Below are positions 24,426 to 31,106 of a stretch of 61,462 nt of DNA, piece by piece. The stretch's first letter is position 1; each line of letters opens with the position of its first letter. This stretch comes from an uncultured Acetatifactor sp. (GTDB lineage: Bacteria > Bacillota > Clostridia > Lachnospirales > Lachnospiraceae), in contig CAJTZD010000021.1 of NCBI GenBank assembly GCA_910584235.1, positions 1-61,462 on the forward strand, written 5' to 3'. The notes under the pieces are model-generated. The model was not told where the DNA came from. It searched no databases and worked only from the letters and a program-made list of their open reading frames with translations. The translations under genes were made by a program, and so were the position numbers.

Positions 24426-25541
24426 ATGGCAAGTTTATCTTTGAAGAATGTCTGCAAGGTGTATCCTAACGGCTTCGAAGCGGTTAAGGACTTCAATCTG
24501 GAAATCGCAGATAAGGAATTTATCATCTTCGTAGGACCTTCCGGATGTGGTAAGTCCACCACTCTCCGTATGATCGCTGGTCTGGAAGACATTTCCTCCG
24601 GTGAACTGAAGATTGGTGACAGAGTTGTAAATGATGTGGAGCCCAAGGATCGTGATATCGCAATGGTATTCCAGAACTACGCTCTGTATCCTCATATGTC
24701 CGTATATGACAATATGGCATTTGGTCTGAAGCTGAGGAAAGTTCCCAAGGATCAGATCGACAAGATGGTTAAGGAAGCCGCCAAGATTCTGGATCTGACT
24801 CCCCTCCTTGATCGTAAGCCGAAGGCTCTGTCCGGTGGTCAGAGACAGCGTGTTGCCATGGGTCGTGCTATCGTGCGTAATCCTAAGGTATTCCTGATGG
24901 ATGAGCCTCTGTCCAACTTGGATGCAAAGCTGCGTGTGCAGATGCGTGTGGAGATTTCCAAGCTGCATCAGAGACTGGGCACCACCATCATCTACGTTAC
25001 ACATGACCAGACCGAGGCTATGACCCTTGGTACCAGGATTGTCGTTATGAAAGACGGCGTTATCCAGCAGGTTGACACCCCTCAGAATCTGTATGAGAAG
25101 CCTCAGAACCTGTTCGTTGCAGGATTCATGGGATCTCCTCAGATGAACTTCCTGGATGCAAAGGTTAAGGTAAGCGGCAATTCCGCAAGCCTTGAGATCG
25201 CAGGACGCAACATCGTTCTTCCGGAAGCAAAGGCTAAGAAGCTTATCGCAGGCGGCTATGACGGCAAGACCGTTACATTCGGTATCCGTCCCGAGAATAT
25301 CTCCGATGCGCCTGAGTTCCTTGAGAAGTGCGATCCTAAGAGCGTATTCGAGTCTTCCGTCAGAGTTTACGAGCTGCTTGGTGCAGAAGTTTATCTGTAC
25401 TTTGATCTGGAAGAGTTCCCGATCACCGCAAGGGTTGCTCCCAATACTACATCCAGACCTGGTGATAAGATCAGATTTGGCTTTGACATCGAGAAGATTC
25501 ATGTATTCGACAAAGAGACCGAGCAGATTATCACGAACTAG
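24426..25541 (+). CDS. msmX: Sugar ABC transporter ATP-binding protein, MsmX/UgpC type
   Basis: A 371-residue ATPase of the MalK/MsmX/UgpC type. It has Walker A GPSGCGKST, Q-loop QNYALYPHMSVYDNMAFG, signature LSGGQRQRVAMGRA, Walker B VFLMDEPLSNLDAKLR and the switch His in VTHDQTEAMT. A C-terminal TOBE/MRP regulatory domain (about 240-371) includes VTFGIRPENI. In Bacillus and Streptococcus a single MsmX energises several carbohydrate importers. This gene stands alone behind its own leader and before a strong terminator, and no permease is adjacent. The Lpl-type importer at 31-35 kb lacks an ATPase, so this is the natural candidate. Its codon use looks more biased than its neighbours', consistent with high expression. 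Confidence 0.93.
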   Translation: MASLSLKNVCKVYPNGFEAVKDFNLEIADKEFIIFVGPSGCGKSTTLRMIAGLEDISSGELKIGDRVVNDVEPKDRDIAMVFQNYALYPHMSVYDNMAFGLKLRKVPKDQIDKMVKEAAKILDLTPLLDRKPKALSGGQRQRVAMGRAIVRNPKVFLMDEPLSNLDAKLRVQMRVEISKLHQRLGTTIIYVTHDQTEAMTLGTRIVVMKDGVIQQVDTPQNLYEKPQNLFVAGFMGSPQMNFLDAKVKVSGNSASLEIAGRNIVLPEAKAKKLIAGGYDGKTVTFGIRPENISDAPEFLEKCDPKSVFESSVRVYELLGAEVYLYFDLEEFPITARVAPNTTSRPGDKIRFGFDIEKIHVFDKETEQIITN

Positions 25542-25553
25542 TATGAGAAACAT

Positions 25554-25584
25554 AAGGGGGTGTCGGCAACGGCACCCCTTTTTT
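25554..25584 (+). terminator. Rho-independent terminator after the MsmX-type gene
   Basis: AAGGGGGTGTCG pairs with CGGCACCCCTT around a short GCAA loop and is followed by TTTTTTC. This is a strong GC-rich stem with a T-run, 12 bases after the stop codon. Confidence 0.93.
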
Positions 25585-25642
25585 CTTAAAAAGACTACAA
25601 GCCTGATTGGTGTGACCGCTAAAGGGGCAGATGGGAGATAAC

Positions 25643-26731
25643 ATGATTTCAAGTCAGACGATTCAGACCAGTATAGACGAACTGAAAGCCATTACAAAAG
25701 TGGATTTATGCGTCTATGATTTATCAGGCACACCGGTTGCCTCCACGACGACACAGCTTGACATTACCGCGGATCTGATCAGCGGTTTTGCGAATTCCCC
25801 TGCAGACAGCCAGGTGATCGGCATTCATCATCTGCTGAAGATTATGGACGAAGGGGAATTGCTGTATATTCTGGTGGCAAAAGGTTCCAGCGAAGATATC
25901 TATATGATCGGGAAGATTGCGGTATGTCAGCTGCAGAATCTGATCATTGCATACAAGGAAAGGTTCGACAGAAACAATTTCTTCCAGAACCTTTTGCTGG
26001 ATAACCTGCTTCTGGTGGATATCTACAACAGGGCCAAGAAGCTTCATGTGGAAGTGGCGGTGCCCAGGGCGGTGTTCTTAGTGGAGACCAGACTGGAGAA
26101 AGACGGCGTTGTGATGGAGCTTCTCAAAGGTATGTTCTCCAGCCATGCCGGAGATTATATTACGGCAGTGGACGAGAGCAGCGTCATTCTGATCAAGGCT
26201 CTGGAGCCGGATTATACCAATAATACGCTTCTGGAGATCGCGGACGTCATTGTAGGCATGATGAACGCGGAGGCCATGCTGAATGTAAAGGTGGCTATCG
26301 GCACGGTGGTTCAGGAGCTGAAAGACGTTTCCAAATCCTACAAGGAAGCCAAGATGGCGCTGGATGTAGGCAAGATTTTCTACGCGGAGAAGAATGTGGT
26401 AGCGTACAACACGCTGGGCATCGGCCGTTTGATCTATCAGCTGCCGGTGAATCTGTGCAGGATTTTCATCGATGAGATCTTCGGCGACAATGTGCCCTAC
26501 GACCTGGACGATGAGACTCTTACCACCATCAACAAATTCTTCGAGAACAACCTGAATGTGTCCGAGACCTCCAGACAGCTGTTCGTGCATAGGAATACAT
26601 TGGTGTACCGCATTGAGAAGCTTCAGAAGAGCATGGGACTGGATTTACGCAATTTTGATGACGCTTTGACGTTTAAAATTGCACTGATGGTAGTGAATTA
26701 CATGAAATATCTGGACAGCATTGATTATTGA
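25643..26731 (+). CDS. CdaR/PucR-type transcriptional regulator
   Basis: A 362-residue regulator. The N-terminal half (about 1-120) resembles a sugar-diacid or GAF-like sensory domain (CdaR type). The middle (about 130-290) is a GGDEF-like degenerate domain, as in PucR proteins. The C-terminus carries the PucR/HTH_30 helix-turn-helix: NLNVSETSRQLFVHRNTLVY and RIEKLQKSMGLDLRNFDDAL. ATG 25643 is chosen because GGGAG lies six bases upstream; ATG 25631 overlaps that site. It follows the MsmX-type gene behind a terminator, and such CdaR-like regulators are often found beside MsmX in Lachnospiraceae. Control of that ATPase is a reasonable inference but not shown. Confidence 0.85.
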   Translation: MISSQTIQTSIDELKAITKVDLCVYDLSGTPVASTTTQLDITADLISGFANSPADSQVIGIHHLLKIMDEGELLYILVAKGSSEDIYMIGKIAVCQLQNLIIAYKERFDRNNFFQNLLLDNLLLVDIYNRAKKLHVEVAVPRAVFLVETRLEKDGVVMELLKGMFSSHAGDYITAVDESSVILIKALEPDYTNNTLLEIADVIVGMMNAEAMLNVKVAIGTVVQELKDVSKSYKEAKMALDVGKIFYAEKNVVAYNTLGIGRLIYQLPVNLCRIFIDEIFGDNVPYDLDDETLTTINKFFENNLNVSETSRQLFVHRNTLVYRIEKLQKSMGLDLRNFDDALTFKIALMVVNYMKYLDSIDY

Positions 26732-26769
26732 GAATTGGTTTGCAGAGCATGAATAGTAAGAAATAAAAA

Positions 26770-26818
26770 ATCCCCTGGATTCATTAGATGGAAAGCATCA
26801 TCAGATGGATTCGGGGGA
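26770..26818. repeat. Hairpin element, left copy (related to 27873-27943)
   Basis: TCCCCTGGATTCAT (26771-26784) pairs over 14 positions, with G-U pairs, with ATGGATTCGGGGGA (26805-26818). It is preceded by A6, so it could terminate minus-strand transcripts or end the regulator gene. The right half GATTCGGGGG (26808-26817) followed by a short spacer and ATGGTA recurs at 27927-27949, and the centres of the two hairpins are also alignable (TTAG-TG-AAAG-ATC). Two diverged copies of one element are likely. Confidence 0.65.
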
Positions 26819-26875
26819 AATTATGGTAAAGGAAAATTGCGCATCAGGCAATGGGGATAGATTCAGAAATTTTTG

Positions 26876-26904
26876 TTGACAATTCTGTTTGTACTGCATA
26901 TAAT
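26876..26904 (+). promoter_or_regulatory. Consensus sigma-A promoter of the Panacea gene pair
   Basis: A perfect TTGACA (26876-26881), a 17-base spacer and a perfect TATAAT (26899-26904), followed 45 bases later by ATG 26949 behind GGAGGAAAGCC. It is the strongest promoter sequence in the window, which suits an antitoxin-first operon. Confidence 0.9.
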
Positions 26905-26948
26905 AAACATATGTTCGAAGCGCTTAGGGCGGCAAATGGAGGAAAGCC

Positions 26949-27383
26949 ATGGCAACAGTTTTTGATGTGACTAATTACATTTTGGAAAAAATTGGTAAAA
27001 TGAGTACATGGAAGCTTCAGAAACTCTGCTATTATTCGCAGGCATGGCATCTGGCCTGGACAGGAAAGCCGATATTTGGAGAGGAATTTGAGGCATGGGC
27101 AAATGGGCCGGTGTGCGTTGAGTTATTTCATGCGCATCAGGGCAAATTTGTTGTTGATACAGATGATTTTCGCAGAGGAAGCCAGGATGCTTTGAGCGAA
27201 GATGAAAAGGACTCTATCAATATCGTTCTCCGGGACTATGGAGATATGGAACCCTATGATTTAAGGGAATTGTCGCATTCAGAAGCCCCCTGGAAAGAGG
27301 CGAGGAACGGACTGCCGGAGGGGGCAAAATGTAGAACGATAATCACTAAGGAAAGTATGGGAGAGTATTACGGGAGTTTGTAG
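26949..27383 (+). CDS. Panacea-domain (DUF4065, SocA-like) antitoxin
   Basis: A 144-residue protein with the Panacea/DUF4065 signature: MSTWKLQKLCYYSQAWHLAW, GKPIFGEEFEAWANGPV and the C-terminal LRELSHSEAPWKEARNGLP. Panacea domains are known as broadly used neutralisers in toxin-antitoxin pairs, each paired with a different toxin type (PanTA systems), and include the phage protein GepA and the proteolytic adaptor SocA. The gene is first behind a consensus promoter and is followed after two bases by a 152-residue gene, the usual two-gene TA layout. The whole domain is intact. Toxin neutralisation is inferred from family and layout. Confidence 0.9.
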   Translation: MATVFDVTNYILEKIGKMSTWKLQKLCYYSQAWHLAWTGKPIFGEEFEAWANGPVCVELFHAHQGKFVVDTDDFRRGSQDALSEDEKDSINIVLRDYGDMEPYDLRELSHSEAPWKEARNGLPEGAKCRTIITKESMGEYYGSL

Positions 27384-27385
27384 AT

Positions 27386-27844
27386 ATGTCCGGGAAATCG
27401 ACAAATAGGAAGAAAATTTCCCTGAATTCAAAAAGAGTAGTAAGGGAACAAGGCTACAGTACAGACGGAGAAAAGGTGATCTGGCGCTTTGATATGATAG
27501 ACCGTGGAGGGAAATTTGCGTTTGACCTGGACAGGGCGGACTTTCCATGTTGTGAGATCATGAAGAAGATGATAGATTACTGCAACATGACTTGGGCAGA
27601 AGTGAAAAAACAGACACATGATGACGGAAAATCAAAGCATCATCTAATTTCGACAGAGATGCTGTCAAAAGACGCGATGGACAGGTTCAAGGCACGGAAC
27701 CTGGATGAATATGGGGATTCCATTTTCTCGTTTGCATTGCAGAATAAACTTCGTATCATAGGGATTCGAGAGGGCGGGCATTTTCATGTTTTATGGTATG
27801 ACCCAAACCATGAAGTGTGCCCGTCTAAAAAGAAGCATACATAA
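27386..27844 (+). CDS. Probable toxin partner of the Panacea protein, family not recognised
   Basis: A 152-residue basic protein starting two bases after the Panacea stop. No named toxin fold was recognised. Features that stand out are SLNSKRVVREQGYSTDGEKV with IWRFDMIDRGGKFAFDL at the N-terminus, a middle MTWAEVKKQTHDDGKSKHHL with adjacent histidines, and a C-terminal RIIGIREGGHFHVLWYDPNH that ends in a Lys-rich tail (CPSKKKHT). Similar GxFHVLWFDP-NHE endings are familiar from uncharacterised mobile-element proteins. Two HxH-like clusters and basic charge could suit an RNA- or nucleotide-targeting toxin, but this is speculation. Its role as toxin rests on position. Confidence 0.6.
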   Translation: MSGKSTNRKKISLNSKRVVREQGYSTDGEKVIWRFDMIDRGGKFAFDLDRADFPCCEIMKKMIDYCNMTWAEVKKQTHDDGKSKHHLISTEMLSKDAMDRFKARNLDEYGDSIFSFALQNKLRIIGIREGGHFHVLWYDPNHEVCPSKKKHT

Positions 27845-27872
27845 ATATCTCATTAGGAATAAGTGAGACAAC

Positions 27873-27943
27873 CCCCCGAATATATTTAGGTGAAAGTCAT
27901 CTTTAGACAGATGAGATCACTAAATAGATTCGGGGGTTTTTTT
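27873..27943 (+). terminator. Long hairpin with T-run after the Panacea pair (right copy)
   Basis: The left arm starts CCCCCGAATATATTTAG and the right arm ends TAAATAGATTCGGGGG (to 27936), with further pairing of TCATCT with AGATGA near the loop; seven T follow (27937-27943). It is an efficient-looking intrinsic terminator, but the T-run runs straight into the ATG (27944) of the next gene, so it may also control that gene. It shares sequence with the 26770-26818 hairpin. Confidence 0.85.
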
Positions 27944-29470
27944 ATGGTATATGAGAAGAAAGTGAAGTATCTGGATTACTTTGAGAGAGGAATGCGGGTC
28001 AGAGGGGGAGGCTTTGTGAAGCTGGAGATGCGGGACGGGACGCTGCGGATAGAACTGGCTCTGACCGGACTGCATCAGACGGATACCTTTGTCCGGGATG
28101 TGATGCTCTGCGGCAGGAACAGGGAGGAAAGCTGCGGGAAGATCGAGATCTGTGCCGGGAGAGGGCAGTACAGGCAGCAATGGAGAAATCCGGAGAATAT
28201 TGGCGGCACCGGGATTGGCTACGGAGAACTTTGTGGGATTCGTATCTCGCTGGGGGGAGGACGGGAGGTCTCCGGCAGGTGGCAGGCAGATGGCGGGACG
28301 GCTGCGGAAAAATGGACGACAGAAAATGAGACGGATGCGTCTTCAGGAACGGAGCCCGTCAGGAGCGGCAATGGGCATGAAGAGGAGCCGGACGAAATGG
28401 CTGCAGAGGAAACCGCACCTGGAGAGGTACTCCGAGAGGCAGAGGAAAAAGGTAGGTATAAGGGCATGCCGGCTGAGCCGCGGGCGACTCGGCCTGGGGA
28501 AACTAAGGCAGAATTATCCGGGAAAGAAGCGAAAGCCGCGTCCGCCGGAGCGCTTTTTGAGGAGGATGGAATCGGAGGCCCGGCTGGCTGGGAGGGGGAC
28601 AAAGGAACGGCGGCAGCCTGGCAGAATGGGGGAAATGGAGGCGCTGCTATGGGCGCCGCCCATGTAGAAGAGACAGTCGGAGATCGAGAGCCGACTACTA
28701 TGGGAGGAGAACTGCAGGGCAGCAGCATGGAAGCGGAAGCAGATATCGAGACATGGATGCAAAAGGGGACAGAGAGCATGATGGGTGGCAGGAAGCGTTC
28801 AGGAGGGGAAACACATAAGGAAGTAAGCCAACGACAGACACCGGACGGGACGGATGATAACGGCGTGGGTGAAGAGAGACTCAGGAATCGGGAGGCCAGG
28901 CCGGCAGCCTGGGGGAACGCGCAGCCGATGAACCATGGGAGCAGGTGCGAAAGGACGGCCATGGCAGGGAAAAATCAGGACAATGAGGCCAATGGCCGTA
29001 ACGGGCCGGAAATCATAAAGAGCGCTGACAGGAGAGTGGAGTGGAAAGAGGACGGCAGCCGGCAGAGAAAACCGGCCGGGGAGCCGGACAAAGCCGACAG
29101 AACCTCCCCGGTAAAGCTGATGGAGGACAAGTGGTCGCAGCTATGGGCCATCTATCCCCATATCCGCCCTTTCCAGGATGCCAGGGAATATCTATCCATC
29201 GGCCCGGCTGACTTTGTACTGTTTCCGGAGGCCTTTTACAAAGCCGCCAACAACAGCTTTCTGCTCCACGGTTATTACAATTACCATCATCTGCTTCTGG
29301 TCAGGATGGAAAGGAGAGGAGAAATCGCCTATTACATAGGGGTGCCCGGGAACTTCTATGAAAGGGAGAAACAGGTGGCCATCATGTTCGGGTTTGAAAG
29401 CTTTGAATGTGCCGAGGAGCCGGCCCAGGCCGGGGATTTTGGATACTATATGATGAGGGCGCAGATATAG
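27944..29470 (+). CDS. DUF6128-like Lachnospiraceae protein with disordered middle
   Basis: About 508 residues. The N-terminal domain (1-95) starts MVYEKKVKYLDYFERGMRVR and has LRIELALTGLHQTDTFVRDV and a glycine-rich GTGIGYGELCGIRISLGGG. A long Glu/Gly/Ala/Arg-rich low-complexity region (about 96-390) follows. A C-terminal domain (about 391-508) includes WSQLWAIYPHIRPFQDAREY, YLSIGPADFVLFPEAFY and YYIGVPGNFYEREKQVAIMF. Proteins with this two-ended layout are common and uncharacterised in Lachnospiraceae; I believe the end domain is DUF6128 but cannot verify. No ribosome binding site precedes ATG 27944 except GGGGG inside the hairpin; the open frame extends to a GTG at 27890 within the hairpin itself. 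Confidence 0.7.
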   Translation: MVYEKKVKYLDYFERGMRVRGGGFVKLEMRDGTLRIELALTGLHQTDTFVRDVMLCGRNREESCGKIEICAGRGQYRQQWRNPENIGGTGIGYGELCGIRISLGGGREVSGRWQADGGTAAEKWTTENETDASSGTEPVRSGNGHEEEPDEMAAEETAPGEVLREAEEKGRYKGMPAEPRATRPGETKAELSGKEAKAASAGALFEEDGIGGPAGWEGDKGTAAAWQNGGNGGAAMGAAHVEETVGDREPTTMGGELQGSSMEAEADIETWMQKGTESMMGGRKRSGGETHKEVSQRQTPDGTDDNGVGEERLRNREARPAAWGNAQPMNHGSRCERTAMAGKNQDNEANGRNGPEIIKSADRRVEWKEDGSRQRKPAGEPDKADRTSPVKLMEDKWSQLWAIYPHIRPFQDAREYLSIGPADFVLFPEAFYKAANNSFLLHGYYNYHHLLLVRMERRGEIAYYIGVPGNFYEREKQVAIMFGFESFECAEEPAQAGDFGYYMMRAQI

Positions 29471-29591
29471 GCCAGCGACTTATCCTGCTCCGCACAAAGC
29501 ATATGTCTGGTGCAGGTCTTGGATTGACGGAAAGCGTATGTCTGACAGAAGACGGCCTGAGGGAACCGGAACGTCCAAGTCCTCGGCAAGG

Positions 29592-30551
29592 CTATGATGA
29601 GGACTCCGGAGCCGTAAGTCCCTCCCCGTCAAAAGCCGGAATAAAGCTTTCCGCGGCAGTGCCGCCCGCCTGCATATAACCGTTTTCAATGCCGATCCTG
29701 TCCGCGAAGTCCAGTACCCGGGCATATTCTTCCTCTGTCACCGGGCGGGACAGAGACGAATTGGCAAATTCCGGAAGCCGTCGCAGATGTTCCATTGGCG
29801 TATACTGGTTCAGAATACTGACATAAATGTCATTTCCGTAGGTGCCATGAAGATAGCGCAGCACCCGCTTGGAGTCCCCCGCGCAGTCCGGGAGCAGCAG
29901 GTGCCGCACGATGACGCCCCTTTCCATCAGCCCGCTGTCCGGGGAAATGACAGGTCTGCCCACCTGCCGGAACATTTCCCCGATTGCGGCGCAGGCTTTC
30001 TCAAAATAGTCCGGGGCATGGGAATAAAGGGCGGAGAGCCGGGGAGATTGGTACTTTAAGTCCGGCAGATAGATATCCACCAAACCTGCCAGCATCCGCA
30101 GGGAGGAGACCTCTTCATACCCGGAGCTATTGTATACAACAGGGATGTTCAGCCCCTGCCTTTTGGCCGTGGCCAGAGCCAGGCATACCTGGGGCAGGAA
30201 ATGTCCGGCCGTGACCAGGTTGATATTGACGGCGCCTTTTTCCTGGAGCTCCAGGAAAATCCGGGACAGCCGCTCTAAGGACAGGACATGCCCCCGCTTT
30301 CCCAGGGCGATGTCATGGTTCTGGCAGAAGACGCAGCGCAGCCCGCAGCCCGAGAAGAACACCGCGCCGGAGCCGCCGGCGCCGCAGATACAGGGCTCCT
30401 CCCAGAAGTGCAGGGCTGCCCTGGCCGCCGCCACTTTGGCGCCCTGGCCGCAGAAGCCCGTCTTTCCCGCCCTGCGGTCCGCATGGCACATGCGCGGGCA
30501 GAGGGTGCAGTCGCTCATCATCCGATCAATTGTCTCAAAAGTCGTTTCCAT
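29592..30551 (-). CDS. Radical SAM protein, PflA-like (COG1313 type)
   Basis: A 319-residue radical SAM enzyme. The [4Fe-4S] triad is C69xxxC73xxC76 in SGCGLRCVFCQNHD. An additional N-terminal cysteine cluster (C15, C18, C22, C34 in DCTLCPRMCHADR and FCGQG) is typical of the PflA-like COG1313 group, whose substrates are mostly unknown. Later motifs are NINLVTAGHFLPQVCLAL, VVYNSSGYE and DIYLPDLKY. It uses S-adenosylmethionine to make a 5'-deoxyadenosyl radical and may activate a glycyl-radical or other protein. The frame extends to 30599, but the ATG at 30551 has GGGAG eight bases upstream. It is monocistronic, lying between a plus-strand gene and the SRP RNA. Confidence 0.87.
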   Translation of the reverse strand: METTFETIDRMMSDCTLCPRMCHADRRAGKTGFCGQGAKVAAARAALHFWEEPCICGAGGSGAVFFSGCGLRCVFCQNHDIALGKRGHVLSLERLSRIFLELQEKGAVNINLVTAGHFLPQVCLALATAKRQGLNIPVVYNSSGYEEVSSLRMLAGLVDIYLPDLKYQSPRLSALYSHAPDYFEKACAAIGEMFRQVGRPVISPDSGLMERGVIVRHLLLPDCAGDSKRVLRYLHGTYGNDIYVSILNQYTPMEHLRRLPEFANSSLSRPVTEEEYARVLDFADRIGIENGYMQAGGTAAESFIPAFDGEGLTAPESSS

Positions 30552-30637
30552 GGAATCGTCTCCCGGATTACAGATGTTCCTTTTTACTGCGATTATCATA
30601 TCATGTTGTTTGGATTTTCACAAGTTTTTATAAAAAA

Positions 30638-30794
30638 CGTACCCCTTCAAGGCCGATACAGCTCCACCCGGCTGCCTTGCGGCACATAGGAGGTTCCGCT
30701 TAGTGCTGCTTTGTTCCCAACCTGACACGATTCGCGGATTCCCATTGCGCAAGACCGAATTTCATCACTGTACCGGACCTTGAAGAGGTACGGC
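30638..30794 (-). ncRNA. ffs: Signal recognition particle RNA
   Basis: On the minus strand the conserved helix-8 tip is present as GTGTCAGG, then TTGGGAACAA (a GGAA tetraloop closed by TTG/CAA), then AGCAGCAC. Flanking arms pair: GGGAATCCGC with GCGGAACCTCC, TCTTGCGCA with TGTGCCGCAAGG, and the two ends CGTACCTCTTCAAGG with CCTTGAAGGGGTACG. Six T follow the 3' end (30637-30632), a terminator. The RNA pairs with Ffh to form SRP for co-translational membrane targeting. At about 157 bases it is shorter than the about 270-base Bacillus scRNA with an Alu domain but longer than E. coli 4.5S RNA. Confidence 0.93.
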
Positions 30795-30800
30795 TTTTTT

Positions 30801-30830
30801 AGTATAGCGTAAACCGCAGGATGTTGTCAA
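30801..30830 (-). promoter_or_regulatory. Promoter of the SRP RNA gene
   Basis: Read on the minus strand: TTGACA (30830-30825), an 18-base spacer and TATACT (30806-30801). The RNA would start near 30794, about seven bases after the -10 box. Confidence 0.85.
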
Positions 30831-30841
30831 GGAGAAATGGA

Positions 30842-30895
30842 ATTCTTTCATCCGGGTGCATTCTTTCATCTGGGGCGGAACGCAATTCTTTCATC
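30842..30895. repeat. Three direct repeats ATTCTTTCATC
   Basis: Identical 11-mers ATTCTTTCATC at 30842-30852, 30860-30870 and 30885-30895, spaced 18 and 25 bases apart. They lie just upstream of the SRP RNA promoter (minus strand) and about 110-165 bases upstream of the solute-binding protein promoter (plus strand). They may be regulator binding sites for the sugar importer, for example for the AraC-type protein encoded at 34721-36943, or an upstream activating region for the SRP RNA. Confidence 0.7.
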
Positions 30896-31006
30896 CATTC
30901 ATTTAACAAATGTATCATTTTTCCCCAAAAGACGCTATTTTCCTATGTTATTTTGCCTGGTTCACACTGTCTCATTTGTATAATCCTAGTATTGAAATAG
31001 TGTTTC

Positions 31007-31035
31007 TTGATAAAATATTGGGCGCAATATACAAT
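31007..31035 (+). promoter_or_regulatory. Promoter of the sugar importer operon
   Basis: TTGATA (31007-31012), a 17-base spacer and TACAAT (31030-31035), 72 bases before the solute-binding protein ATG at 31107, which has AAAGGAGGAAGC upstream. Confidence 0.7.
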
Positions 31036-31106
31036 ACAATTAGTTTTAACATGAAAAGCGCTGATCTGGTAGAACCTACATCAAAAAATAAAGGAGGAAG
31101 CTTATT

